Shown here: piece after piece, positions 15,419 to 23,003 of the stretch | How the letters are laid out: each line of letters starts with the position of its first letter | How positions within the stretch are numbered: position 1 is the stretch's first letter | Source of the DNA: Klebsiella oxytoca NBRC 105695 | GTDB lineage: Bacteria; Pseudomonadota; Gammaproteobacteria; Enterobacterales; Enterobacteriaceae | Assembly: GCF_001598695.1 (NCBI RefSeq) | Contig: NZ_BCZK01000010.1 | Span: forward strand, 124,001-188,000 | Length of the DNA stretch: 64,000 bases | Direction: 5' to 3' | Translations under genes and position numbers: made by a program | The notes under the pieces: model-generated | Database searches by the model: none | Seen by the model: the letters and a program-made list of their open reading frames with translations, nothing else | Told to the model about the DNA's origin: nothing

Positions 15419-17911
15419 CTATTCACAACGTAGAGAGAGCTGTTCCAGTGTCTCCGCTTGTCCGTTGCTCAGAACATAAGCCAGGCGGCAAGATTGTTCG
15501 CCAGCACGAACCGTTAACACCCCGCGGACCTGCTCGACCCGCGCGTAGATTTGCCCGCCCTGACCTACATAACCCACCGTACGTCCCGAAGCGTCATGAA
15601 CTTCCGTTCCGAAAGGCAGTGGATGGGCGGCACCTGTCACGGTAATTAATAGCGGATATCCCTGACGGGCCTGATAGCTGATCTTCACTACCGCGCCATC
15701 ACGCGGGGCAACTCTTTGCGATGTGTTATCCAGCTCTACGCCCCGAGTTGTTCCTTTCGGGTCAAGATGGATATCGTTCAACTGATACGGACTGAGATAC
15801 GGCACCGCTGCATAGCCCCGTTTGTCAACCTGGATACCGCTATAGCCATTGACGCCAGCGCCCTCAGCGCCTTTAGCCTCTACCAGCGCGAAGGTGTCTC
15901 CCTGAAAGGGGCTCAGCGTCAGACCGCCGCTGTGGCCTATCACGGTCCCGCTTACGCCGCCCGAAACGCTGCGGTAATGTCGACCGCTGCCGAACGCCGC
16001 ATTTAGCGAAGCGAAATTCGCCAGGTACTGCGCGCTCGCCGCCGCGCTGCTGCCGTTACCCTGACTGCTCGTCGTGCCAGACAGGCCGTAGCTGAAGCGG
16101 CTATCTTCGCCAAAAGAGCCATTTATACCGGTTCGCAGACTCTGCTCACCGTGACGAGTATGGTCATAGCTAAGGCGCCCCGTTACGGCCTGTCGGCTAC
16201 TGCCTGGCGTGAAACTGAGATTCACGGAAAGCGTGTCCTGGGAACGTCCGTAGGCGCTCCAGCTGCGTCCGGCGTTAACCCCGTAGCTGAATCGGCCATA
16301 ATTGTTGCTGTAGCCAAACTGATATTGCTTGTCTACACCTTTGGCGTTCCAGTAGTTCTGCACCGATGAACTCAGGTAAAACTGCCCCCACCCACCCGGC
16401 AATCCCTGGCTTGCCGTAAGCGTATAGCGGCTTTTATTACGCCGTATACTATCGGCATGATTCCCCAGGGTAATCGCTTCACGCGTCTGCATGGCGGTCA
16501 AATAGTCCATATATCCGCTGGTCGAAAAACGGTAGGCGGCCAGGGAAAAATGACTGGCCGTTTCGGTGATATTTTTGCTATAGCTGAGCCGGTAGCTCTC
16601 GCCACTGCGTATTTCGTCATCCTGGCCCCGCTTACCCAATTCCGTACGAGCGAGGGTGGCATCGGCGCTCACTGCACCTAAGGGGGTCGCAATGCCGATA
16701 CCGCCCTGACCCGCCCGGTAACGCTCGCTGGCCTGCATTCCGCCGTAAACCGTTAGCCAGTTGGTCACGCCCTGCTGCCAGGTCATCTGCCAGAGTGAAG
16801 GGTCGGCGGGCAACGAACGATAGTTCAGTTCACCTATTGAGAGTTCATAACGGGACTGGCCCGGACGTAATAGCTGCGTAACGGAAGCGAATGGCACCTG
16901 AAAATGCTGTTCGCTGCCGTCGGCTTCGTAAACGGTGACGTCAAGATCCCCGCCATAGCCGGTAGGATAAAGATCATCAATGACAAACGCCCCCGGACTG
17001 ACGGTTGTTTCATAAATCAGGTTACCGCTTTGGCGGACAGCAATCCGAGCGCTCGTACGGGCAATGCCCCGAATTTCCGGCGCGTAGCCGCGACGGGAGA
17101 GCGGTTCCATGCGCTCATCGCTCTCCAGCTTTAGTCCGCTTAGAGGCAGCGTGTCAAAAAGCTGCCCCGAGGTGTTGATCTGGCCGACAGAAATCCGGCC
17201 CTTTAAAGCAGGGAGATCCCGCTGAATATAGGTATTCTGTGTTTGATAATGGCCGCCAGCGTGATTATCCCGGCTCCAGTTGCCGTTATGGCGCAGGTAC
17301 CAGCTACCAATATTGATGCCGCCGTTGAGACTGGCATAAAGGCTGTCATGGTTATAACCGTTGTTCTCACTGCTATATGCGCTAAGGTTGTAGCCCAATA
17401 GCGCGGCGGGAATACCGCTATCCCACAATGCGGGCGGTACCGCGTCGCGCGCGCTGCGCTGTTCCCAGACCTGCGGCACCTGAATATTGAGCGTTTGCGC
17501 ATTACTGTCACTCATCACCGTCGCCCCAGGAATCAGCGCCGTCAGGTCTGTACAGACATCAGCACCGCTGTCCCAGGCGCTATCGGGCAGCATCTCGTGG
17601 CGAAGCGGAAGCTGCGTAATCAGCTCAGGCGTCAGGCAGGGCGTGGTACCATGTCCTTCTGCGACGTAACGGACATCCTGATTCACTACCGGCTTTTCGT
17701 TAAACCATATCCGCAGCCGATGCGTTCCCTCAGACAGGCTCGCGCCATGGCTAAAACGCGATAAATCCGGCGCTGGACCGGTGCCCAGTCTCAGGAATGA
17801 AGGATCAAAATGAATCTCAGCGTTTTCTTTAGCCCTGACGTTTAGCGCAAGGGCAGATAATACGGAAACGGACAGCAGCGCCGCTTTACCGGGGAGTGCG
17901 ATTCCCTGCAT
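15419..17911 (-). CDS. Fimbrial outer-membrane usher
   Basis: An 830-residue FimD/PapC-type usher. It has a signal peptide, the N-terminal periplasmic domain that recruits chaperone-subunit complexes (FDPSFLRLGTGPAPDLSRF, residues 34-52), a large 24-strand pore with internal plug (GYAPEIRGIARTSARI, ARTSARI near residue 290), and the C-terminal domains with conserved cysteines (GEQSCRLAYVL, SLRCE at the end). Length is usual for the family. GGAGAAG precedes the ATG. The usher lies between chaperone and adhesin genes, so it should assemble the fimbria made of the subunits encoded here. Confidence 0.93.
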   Translation of the reverse strand: MQGIALPGKAALLSVSVLSALALNVRAKENAEIHFDPSFLRLGTGPAPDLSRFSHGASLSEGTHRLRIWFNEKPVVNQDVRYVAEGHGTTPCLTPELITQLPLRHEMLPDSAWDSGADVCTDLTALIPGATVMSDSNAQTLNIQVPQVWEQRSARDAVPPALWDSGIPAALLGYNLSAYSSENNGYNHDSLYASLNGGINIGSWYLRHNGNWSRDNHAGGHYQTQNTYIQRDLPALKGRISVGQINTSGQLFDTLPLSGLKLESDERMEPLSRRGYAPEIRGIARTSARIAVRQSGNLIYETTVSPGAFVIDDLYPTGYGGDLDVTVYEADGSEQHFQVPFASVTQLLRPGQSRYELSIGELNYRSLPADPSLWQMTWQQGVTNWLTVYGGMQASERYRAGQGGIGIATPLGAVSADATLARTELGKRGQDDEIRSGESYRLSYSKNITETASHFSLAAYRFSTSGYMDYLTAMQTREAITLGNHADSIRRNKSRYTLTASQGLPGGWGQFYLSSSVQNYWNAKGVDKQYQFGYSNNYGRFSYGVNAGRSWSAYGRSQDTLSVNLSFTPGSSRQAVTGRLSYDHTRHGEQSLRTGINGSFGEDSRFSYGLSGTTSSQGNGSSAAASAQYLANFASLNAAFGSGRHYRSVSGGVSGTVIGHSGGLTLSPFQGDTFALVEAKGAEGAGVNGYSGIQVDKRGYAAVPYLSPYQLNDIHLDPKGTTRGVELDNTSQRVAPRDGAVVKISYQARQGYPLLITVTGAAHPLPFGTEVHDASGRTVGYVGQGGQIYARVEQVRGVLTVRAGEQSCRLAYVLSNGQAETLEQLSLRCE

Positions 17912-17946
17912 GATGACTTCTCCAGGACAGACAGATAGCGAGTGGA

Positions 17947-18660
17947 CTACTTAACGGTAAAATTCTGCGAACGAATGGCGCCGTAATCATCAATCCATTC
18001 AGCCTGTACCTGGCTTCCTCGTGAGGCCTTCACGTGGGGAAAAATACGATCGCTGAACGGGTCCACCATATCCACATCCGCAGTTTTTCCTGCCACGGTG
18101 AGGGTGGCGAGGGAAATAAAATAGGGCGTTGGATTGATGGCTTTCAGCCCCTGTTCCGTGGCGGCCCAGCTCAGCGCCTGAGGCGCTCTCGCTGCGCCCT
18201 CTTTCAGCGAAGCGGGACGCCAGAAGAATTTAATTCGTGAACGCACCGCCAGCTGCAGATAGTTTTCATTTTTGATCTCGCTACCGGGGCGCCCGGGGAT
18301 TTCCAGCACGTTGAGCCAGTACAGGGATTCACGATCCTGCGGCAGCGCTGAGGTTGTCAGGCTGCTAATGCGCAAGGCCTGGGCCTTGCCAGAGTCAAGA
18401 CGATTGATCGGCGGCGTCAGAATAAAGGGGGTGGTGATAGTATCAGGTGTAGCCTCACTATCGCCGGTATCCAGCCAGCTTTGCACCAATACCGGACGCT
18501 GCCCATTATTACTAACCTGAACGGTAATTTCTTTTTCATCGCCGGGATAGATAACCCGTGTACCATTAATTACCACGCCAGCCTGAACCGGAAAAGTACA
18601 CAGCGCACTCATCAGACAACTCAGCGCAGCAGGCAAGAAAATAGTTTTCCTTACATCCAT
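17947..18660 (-). CDS. Periplasmic fimbrial chaperone
   Basis: A 237-residue PapD/FimC-like chaperone with a signal peptide ending VQA-GVVINGTRVIYPG. The two Ig-like domains are visible: the RVIYPG start of strand A1, the subunit-binding Arg in TRVIYP, LNVLEIPG in domain 1 and NPTPYFISLATLTV in domain 2. The family hallmark Lys near residue 130 (IKFFWRP) is present. GGAGAC lies seven bases before the ATG. It delivers subunits to the usher encoded next to it, 35 bases downstream. Confidence 0.93.
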   Translation of the reverse strand: MDVRKTIFLPAALSCLMSALCTFPVQAGVVINGTRVIYPGDEKEITVQVSNNGQRPVLVQSWLDTGDSEATPDTITTPFILTPPINRLDSGKAQALRISSLTTSALPQDRESLYWLNVLEIPGRPGSEIKNENYLQLAVRSRIKFFWRPASLKEGAARAPQALSWAATEQGLKAINPTPYFISLATLTVAGKTADVDMVDPFSDRIFPHVKASRGSQVQAEWIDDYGAIRSQNFTVK

Positions 18661-18715
18661 GTGATGTCTCCAGAAATTAATTGGGAAGAGAAAGTGTTCT
18701 CTCCCCGCAGAAGCA

Positions 18716-19267
18716 TTACTTATAGATGAGGCTATAGGTCACCTGGGAAGCGACAGTACCGGCTACGACGGCGCCTTCAGCGTAATACTCAACATAGTAC
18801 GGAAGTGAAGCAGTACCGGAAGATATATCAACATAACCAATAGCTGCGGAATCAAATTGTGCAGCATCGCCAACATTAATAACGCTATTGTTCTGACCAT
18901 CGCGTAATTGTAGAGAAACATTCTCTGCACCGGACGTCTCTGTATTTATCAGACGTCCGGTCGCGTTATTTACTGTATTACCACCTTCAAAGAAGGCTTT
19001 CGCCTGAGTTAATGCACCGGTACAACCGCTCAATTCAAGACTGAAACGAGTTTTACCATTTGTTTTAGTCGCGCCATCAAGTGTATTCGCGCTGACGGTT
19101 GGCAGCACTACGGCCGCGTTTGCGCCTGCACCACCGATGTTGACATCACAGGTGGCACCGGTAATCAGGCCGCTGAAACTCACGGTACCGGTCTCAGCCG
19201 CCATAACGCTGCCAGACATTAATGCAGAAGAAATTGCAGCGGAAAGAATTACGCGTTTAATGTTCAT
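18716..19267 (-). CDS. Major fimbrial subunit (FimA-like pilin)
   Basis: A 183-residue pilin: signal peptide ending VMA, mature N terminus AETGTVSFSGLITGATCDVN, the two conserved cysteines (GATCDV and LSGCTG, disulfide), and the penultimate Tyr ending (VTYSLIYK). All are features of type-1-like main subunits. I start at the ATG at 19267, with GGAG eight bases upstream; a longer frame adds 20 residues that do not look like a signal. It is the first gene of the fimbrial operon and has a long AT-rich upstream region. Minor subunits FimF/G/I are absent, making this a compact four-gene chaperone-usher cluster plus regulator. Confidence 0.92.
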   Translation of the reverse strand: MNIKRVILSAAISSALMSGSVMAAETGTVSFSGLITGATCDVNIGGAGANAAVVLPTVSANTLDGATKTNGKTRFSLELSGCTGALTQAKAFFEGGNTVNNATGRLINTETSGAENVSLQLRDGQNNSVINVGDAAQFDSAAIGYVDISSGTASLPYYVEYYAEGAVVAGTVASQVTYSLIYK

Positions 19268-19982
19268 AAATAAACTCCATTTATTAATAATGTGGGGTAT
19301 TAATAGGGCAGCAAGCCCACACAACACTTTCAGGACATCTCCCGAGGAAATATAAAATATTTATATATCTCACCATGACCGACGGGGTAAATGTACGGTG
19401 TTAACTTACACGCCATACAAATTTCAAAAAAAGTTTAATTTCATCTTCTAATGAAATATCGCGGTAAATAATTTTTTTAGCGCAAATGAGATTAACTAAT
19501 TATTTGTACTGCCGGTGAAATACGTGCAAAACGATACCTACATCGAAACCAACGATCAATACAAAATATTTAATTGCTATCGCTTATCAATAAATATTAA
19601 ATCGATCGCTGAAACCGATCCATTCAGCAACAGCAGCGATATATCCATATGATTTACATGGATATGCTTTTTTTATTTTTTTCAAAAGCGCCCTTGCTTA
19701 TCTTTCGAAATATCGCGTCGCATGAGAAAAATCTTAGAAAACGCCAGACCCTCGTTTAAGATGTGTTTAAGTTAAGGACAAAAAATGCCGCAATTATTTA
19801 ATTAGCCACAATAATAATTAGCACACTTTTTATATTGGCTATCGCTAATTGGCACAGTAAGAGCCATCAAATGGCTGGCCGTCTGAGGGATGACGTTTAT
19901 GCAAAAGAAAGCTCTCCACGACAAACGATCGGCGTAAAAACGGATACAGTCACCCGACCACCTTTTATTCATACAGGTTCTT
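19268..19982. other. AT-rich non-coding region upstream of fimbrial operon
   Basis: About 715 bases without a convincing gene on either strand. It is strongly AT-rich, with several A/T tracts, as expected for a fimbrial control region bound by H-NS-type proteins. The only clear structure is the dyad at 19641-19665. I looked for long inverted repeats that would mark a fimS-like invertible promoter and found none. Confidence 0.6.
19641..19679 (+). terminator. Hairpin with T tract in fimbrial upstream region
   Basis: Perfect arms ATATCCAT (19641-19648) and ATGGATAT (19658-19665) with a 9-base loop are followed by GC and a long T-rich tract. This looks like a rightward intrinsic terminator, although no plus-strand gene precedes it. 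It may stop antisense transcription or be a palindromic regulator site. Confidence 0.4.
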
Positions 19983-20372
19983 ATGACTTTTAACGCTATG
20001 CGCATCGCCCGGCCGGTCACCGACCTTTCTTTGAGCAGCAGCATGTACTGCACGGGCCTTGGGCTGGAGCAGATCGCGCAGTTTGCCGATCACGCTGGCT
20101 TCAGCGGTGTCATGATCGGACGCGGCGATCTCGGCTGGCATCTTGAGTTCACCCTCTGCCACCATCACCCGGTGAAGCCCTCCCCGAGCGAGGAAGATTT
20201 GCTGGTGCTCTATTATCCACACACCGCCGAATGGCAGGAACGGTGCGAGAGAATGCTGACCGCCGGCTTTACACCGGTCAGCGCGTTTAATCCGTACTGG
20301 AATGTGCACGGCAAAACCTTTGTCGACCGCGACGGTTACCGGGTGGTGCTGCAAAACAGAAGCTGGCGGTAG
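19983..20372 (+). CDS. VOC-family (glyoxalase/bleomycin-resistance fold) protein
   Basis: A 129-residue protein with one vicinal-oxygen-chelate domain of two beta-alpha-beta3 modules: MRIARPVTDLSLSSSMYCTGLGLE at the start (key: RPVTDL and the YCTGLGL turn), HLEFTLCHHHP in the middle and WNVHGKTFVDRDGYRVVLQ at the end. It resembles the YycE-like group of bacterial VOC proteins. The metal-binding His and Glu appear at HLEFT and in the last strand. It is convergent with the next small gene, separated by three bases. Substrate unknown. Confidence 0.8.
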   Translation: MTFNAMRIARPVTDLSLSSSMYCTGLGLEQIAQFADHAGFSGVMIGRGDLGWHLEFTLCHHHPVKPSPSEEDLLVLYYPHTAEWQERCERMLTAGFTPVSAFNPYWNVHGKTFVDRDGYRVVLQNRSWR

Positions 20373-20375
20373 CCG

Positions 20376-20594
20376 CTACTCCATCAGCCGGACGTCAGGA
20401 TGGCGCGGGCTTGCAGCTTCATGAAAAATATCGCCCAGCCAGCCGGGAATTTCTGCTTCCGTGAGGTCATCCGGGATGATAACCCCATGCAGCGGCGAAT
20501 ATTTCCGTTCGTTGAGATCGACGCGGAAGAGTAACCATCGCCCGTCCCGACGCTGGACGCCAATGTGGCGTCCGAATACGTCATAAATCAACAT
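20376..20594 (-). CDS. DUF7661-like small protein
   Basis: A 72-residue cytoplasmic protein starting MLIYDVFGRHIGVQRRDGRW and ending in ASPRHPDVRLME. The pattern, including RRDGRWLLFRVDLNERKY, fits the small DUF7661 family seen in enterobacteria and pseudomonads; no function is known. The ribosome site is weak (GGTGATGGA). It lies between two VOC genes. Confidence 0.6.
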   Translation of the reverse strand: MLIYDVFGRHIGVQRRDGRWLLFRVDLNERKYSPLHGVIIPDDLTEAEIPGWLGDIFHEAASPRHPDVRLME

Positions 20595-20651
20595 TCCATC
20601 ACCCTGCTGGTCGCCGAAGTTGATGGACGGCTAATACATTCCATTTGGCTT

Positions 20652-21098
20652 TCATGCTTTGCCCTCGCGCAGCCACGGGGTTACGGTAATCCCTGCCAAC
20701 AGCCCTTCCGGGCTCAGCAACCGCGTGACGGTCTGTCCCCAGGGCTCCACGCGATTATCCACCAGCAGACGATAGCCTCTGGCCTTCAGCGCGTCGGTGG
20801 CGGTGTCGATATCGCGCACTTCAAACTCCACCCACGCCTGCGGCACCGGCAGATAGTCCGGCCAGAGATCCGAGTCAAAACAGGAGCGCGCCGCCTGAGC
20901 CAGCGGCCACAGCGCAAAATGTTTTACCCCATCGAGGGCATGCTGTTCGGTCAGCAAATACTCTTCGTTGCCGGGCATCGGTTTGAGCGGCAGGCCCAGC
21001 GCCGCCACATAAAATTCCCTGCTGGCTGGCGTTGATTGGGTGATCGGTCCAAAGCCCGCGACAAAAAGAACATCCATACCGTCTAAATCGTATTCCAT
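20652..21098 (-). CDS. VOC-family (glyoxalase-like) protein
   Basis: A 148-residue protein with a single VOC domain: FGPITQSTPASREFYVAALGL (key: the REFY-x-x-ALGL turn), a central beta-rich part, and the closing VTRLLSPEGLLAGITVTP. I start at the ATG at 21098 since AGGAG lies six bases upstream; 42 more codons upstream are open but unlikely to be translated. It is divergent from the MFS gene, so the two may be co-regulated, as with resistance-type VOC proteins. Substrate unknown. Confidence 0.8.
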   Translation of the reverse strand: MEYDLDGMDVLFVAGFGPITQSTPASREFYVAALGLPLKPMPGNEEYLLTEQHALDGVKHFALWPLAQAARSCFDSDLWPDYLPVPQAWVEFEVRDIDTATDALKARGYRLLVDNRVEPWGQTVTRLLSPEGLLAGITVTPWLREGKA

Positions 21099-21293
21099 AC
21101 CCTCTCCTGTCAATATCCATGATGCGTTAACAAATTTTATACTCTGCTGCGCACGACTTGCCCAGATTGCTCTTCTCTCATTACTATTTTTAGTGAGTTT
21201 GCCTGAATCATTGAAAAAGCGCATGGTCTGCTCGTCGCGCCCGACGACGCTGCGCTATGCTTAGTCTCCCTTTGGTTTCCAGTACTTAGCGTT

Positions 21294-22484
21294 ATGGCCA
21301 CATCCGTCAGCACCACCCAGCTTAATCTGCGTATTATTTCTATCGTTGTCTTTACCTGTATCTGCTATCTCTCCATCGGTTTGCCGCTCGCCGTGCTGCC
21401 CGGCTATATCCATTATCAGCTTGGCTATAGCACCTTTATCGCCGGCGTGGTTATCAGCCTCCAGTACATTTCAACCTTGCTCAGCCGCCCGCATGCGGGC
21501 CGCTATACCGATATCTGGGGGCCGAAAAAAGTCGTCAGCCTGGGGATTATTTGCTGTCTGCTCAGCGGGCTCTTCACCCTGCTCGCGGTCTTGCTGCAAT
21601 CTGCGCCGCCGCTGGCGGTTGCCGCGCTGTTGGTGGGGCGAATTTTCCTCGGCGTCGGGGAAAGCTTCACTGCCACCGGCGCGACCCTGTGGGGGATCAA
21701 AACCGTGGGCGCGATCCACACGTCGCGCGTGATCTCCTGGAACGGCGTGGCAACCTACGTGGCGATGGCGGTTGGCGCCCCGCTGGGCGTCATGCTCAAC
21801 GGCTATTTTGGCATCAGCGGATTTGCCGCCGTCGTGGTGCTGGCTGCGGCGGTTGGCCTGCTCTATGCCCGTACGCGCCAGGACGTCAGCGTGACGGCGG
21901 GAATCCGGGCACCGTTTCACGTGGTGGTACGCAAAATCTGGCCCTATGGGATGGGGCTGGCGCTGGGTACCGTCGGTTTTGGGGTTATCGCGACCTTTAT
22001 TACCCTCTACTTTTCAGCTCATGGCTGGCAAGGCGCGGCGTTTACCCTGTCGCTATTCAGCATCGGTTTTATCTGCATTCGCCTGATTTTAGGTAACACC
22101 ATTACCCGCTACGGCGGCGTGCCGGTATCGTTAATCTGTTTTGCGATCGAATGTCTCGGCCTGCTGATCATCTGGTATGCCTCCTCGGCATGGATAGCGG
22201 GTATTGGCGCCTTTCTCACCGGCTCGGGCTTTTCGCTGATCTTCCCGGCGCTTGGGGTGGAAGCGGTAAAACAGGTTGAAGAGCAGAATCAGGGCACCGC
22301 GCTGGGCACCTATTCGGCTTTTCTCGATCTGGCGCTGGGATTAACCGGACCGCTAGCCGGCTGGGTGGCAGGCTACTACGAGCTGGAGACTATTTATTTG
22401 TTGGCCGCAGCGGTGGTCGCGCTGGCATTTATCCTGGTTTTGCGCATTTACCTGCTACAACGCGCTGCTCTGCCGCGAACCTGA
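21294..22484 (+). CDS. YfcJ/YhhS-like MFS transporter
   Basis: A 396-residue carrier with about 12 membrane spans. It resembles the E. coli YfcJ/YhhS group: GLPLAVLPGYIHYQLGYS (residues 28-45), SRPHAGRYTDIWGPKK (A-like loop), GRIFLGVGESFTATGATLWG and IFPALGVEAVKQV. E. coli relatives are suspected arabinose or drug exporters. The gene follows a 195-base divergent promoter region shared with the VOC gene. A perfect 13-bp inverted repeat lies 76 bases downstream. Confidence 0.88.
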   Translation: MATSVSTTQLNLRIISIVVFTCICYLSIGLPLAVLPGYIHYQLGYSTFIAGVVISLQYISTLLSRPHAGRYTDIWGPKKVVSLGIICCLLSGLFTLLAVLLQSAPPLAVAALLVGRIFLGVGESFTATGATLWGIKTVGAIHTSRVISWNGVATYVAMAVGAPLGVMLNGYFGISGFAAVVVLAAAVGLLYARTRQDVSVTAGIRAPFHVVVRKIWPYGMGLALGTVGFGVIATFITLYFSAHGWQGAAFTLSLFSIGFICIRLILGNTITRYGGVPVSLICFAIECLGLLIIWYASSAWIAGIGAFLTGSGFSLIFPALGVEAVKQVEEQNQGTALGTYSAFLDLALGLTGPLAGWVAGYYELETIYLLAAAVVALAFILVLRIYLLQRAALPRT

Positions 22485-22559
22485 GGAATACTCTTCGCGC
22501 GACCCCTGACGCAAATATGGGTAAAAAAATAATCAATATTTGACTGCAATTCGGCTTCC

Positions 22560-22605
22560 GTGCCACCATCGCCCCGGCGCCTGGCAAGCGGCGCGATGGT
22601 GGCAC
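22560..22605. repeat. Perfect 13-bp inverted repeat (large hairpin)
   Basis: GTGCCACCATCGC (22560-22572) and its exact reverse complement (22593-22605) enclose a 20-base GC-rich loop. There is no following T tract on either strand. It could be an RNA stem, a protein-binding palindrome or the remains of a small mobile repeat. Confidence 0.7.
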
Positions 22606-22677
22606 GGGTGAATATCAGAGACCGCATGTTTAAGGTCCATGCCCGGCCGCAACCTGATTCTGGCGGGAATAAAAGAC

Positions 22678-22968
22678 ATGCACCAAAGTTTTAATCAGCG
22701 CGTTCATTTCTATTACTGCATTCTGGTGGCGCTGAAAATACACGCAAAATCGAAGAAATCGGGCGGTATCCGCGGGAAAAATAATTTCCTGCTCAAGTGG
22801 CTACGCAAAGCGCAGGACAACAATATCTTTCACCCGGATATTACCAGTGAGATCGAATGGCTGCGGGGCAAAATCATTCAGGCCGGCTACGATACCGACC
22901 TCGAGCCGATGCTGGACTTTGTCTACGCCACCGCCAAACGCGCGTCCGATCTCAAAAACGCCGACTGA
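22678..22968 (+). CDS. Hypothetical basic protein
   Basis: I do not recognise the family. From the ATG at 22678 the product is 96 residues (an ATG at 22639 would add 13). It begins MHQSFNQRVHFYYCILVALK, is rich in Lys near residues 20-50 and mostly helical by appearance, with no signal peptide or long membrane span. The ribosome site is poor (GGGAATAAAAGAC). Codon use changes from AT-richer at the start to GC-rich at the end. It is separated from cusA by a convergent hairpin. Expression is uncertain. Confidence 0.5.
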   Translation: MHQSFNQRVHFYYCILVALKIHAKSKKSGGIRGKNNFLLKWLRKAQDNNIFHPDITSEIEWLRGKIIQAGYDTDLEPMLDFVYATAKRASDLKNAD

Positions 22969-22971
22969 TTC

Positions 22972-22997
22972 ACGCCCGAGCCGCCTGGCCCGGGCGT
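22972..22997. terminator. Hairpin between hypothetical gene and cusA
   Basis: Arms ACGCCCG (22972-22978) and CGGGCGT (22991-22997), extended by inner GCC/GGC pairs, fill the gap between two convergent genes. T tracts are short, so termination may be modest. Confidence 0.45.
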
Positions 22998-23003
22998 TGC
23001 ACT

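Noticed and set aside
19268..19982. Possible fimS-like invertible promoter
   Set aside because: No pair of inverted repeats flanks a promoter-sized segment and no recombinase gene is nearby.
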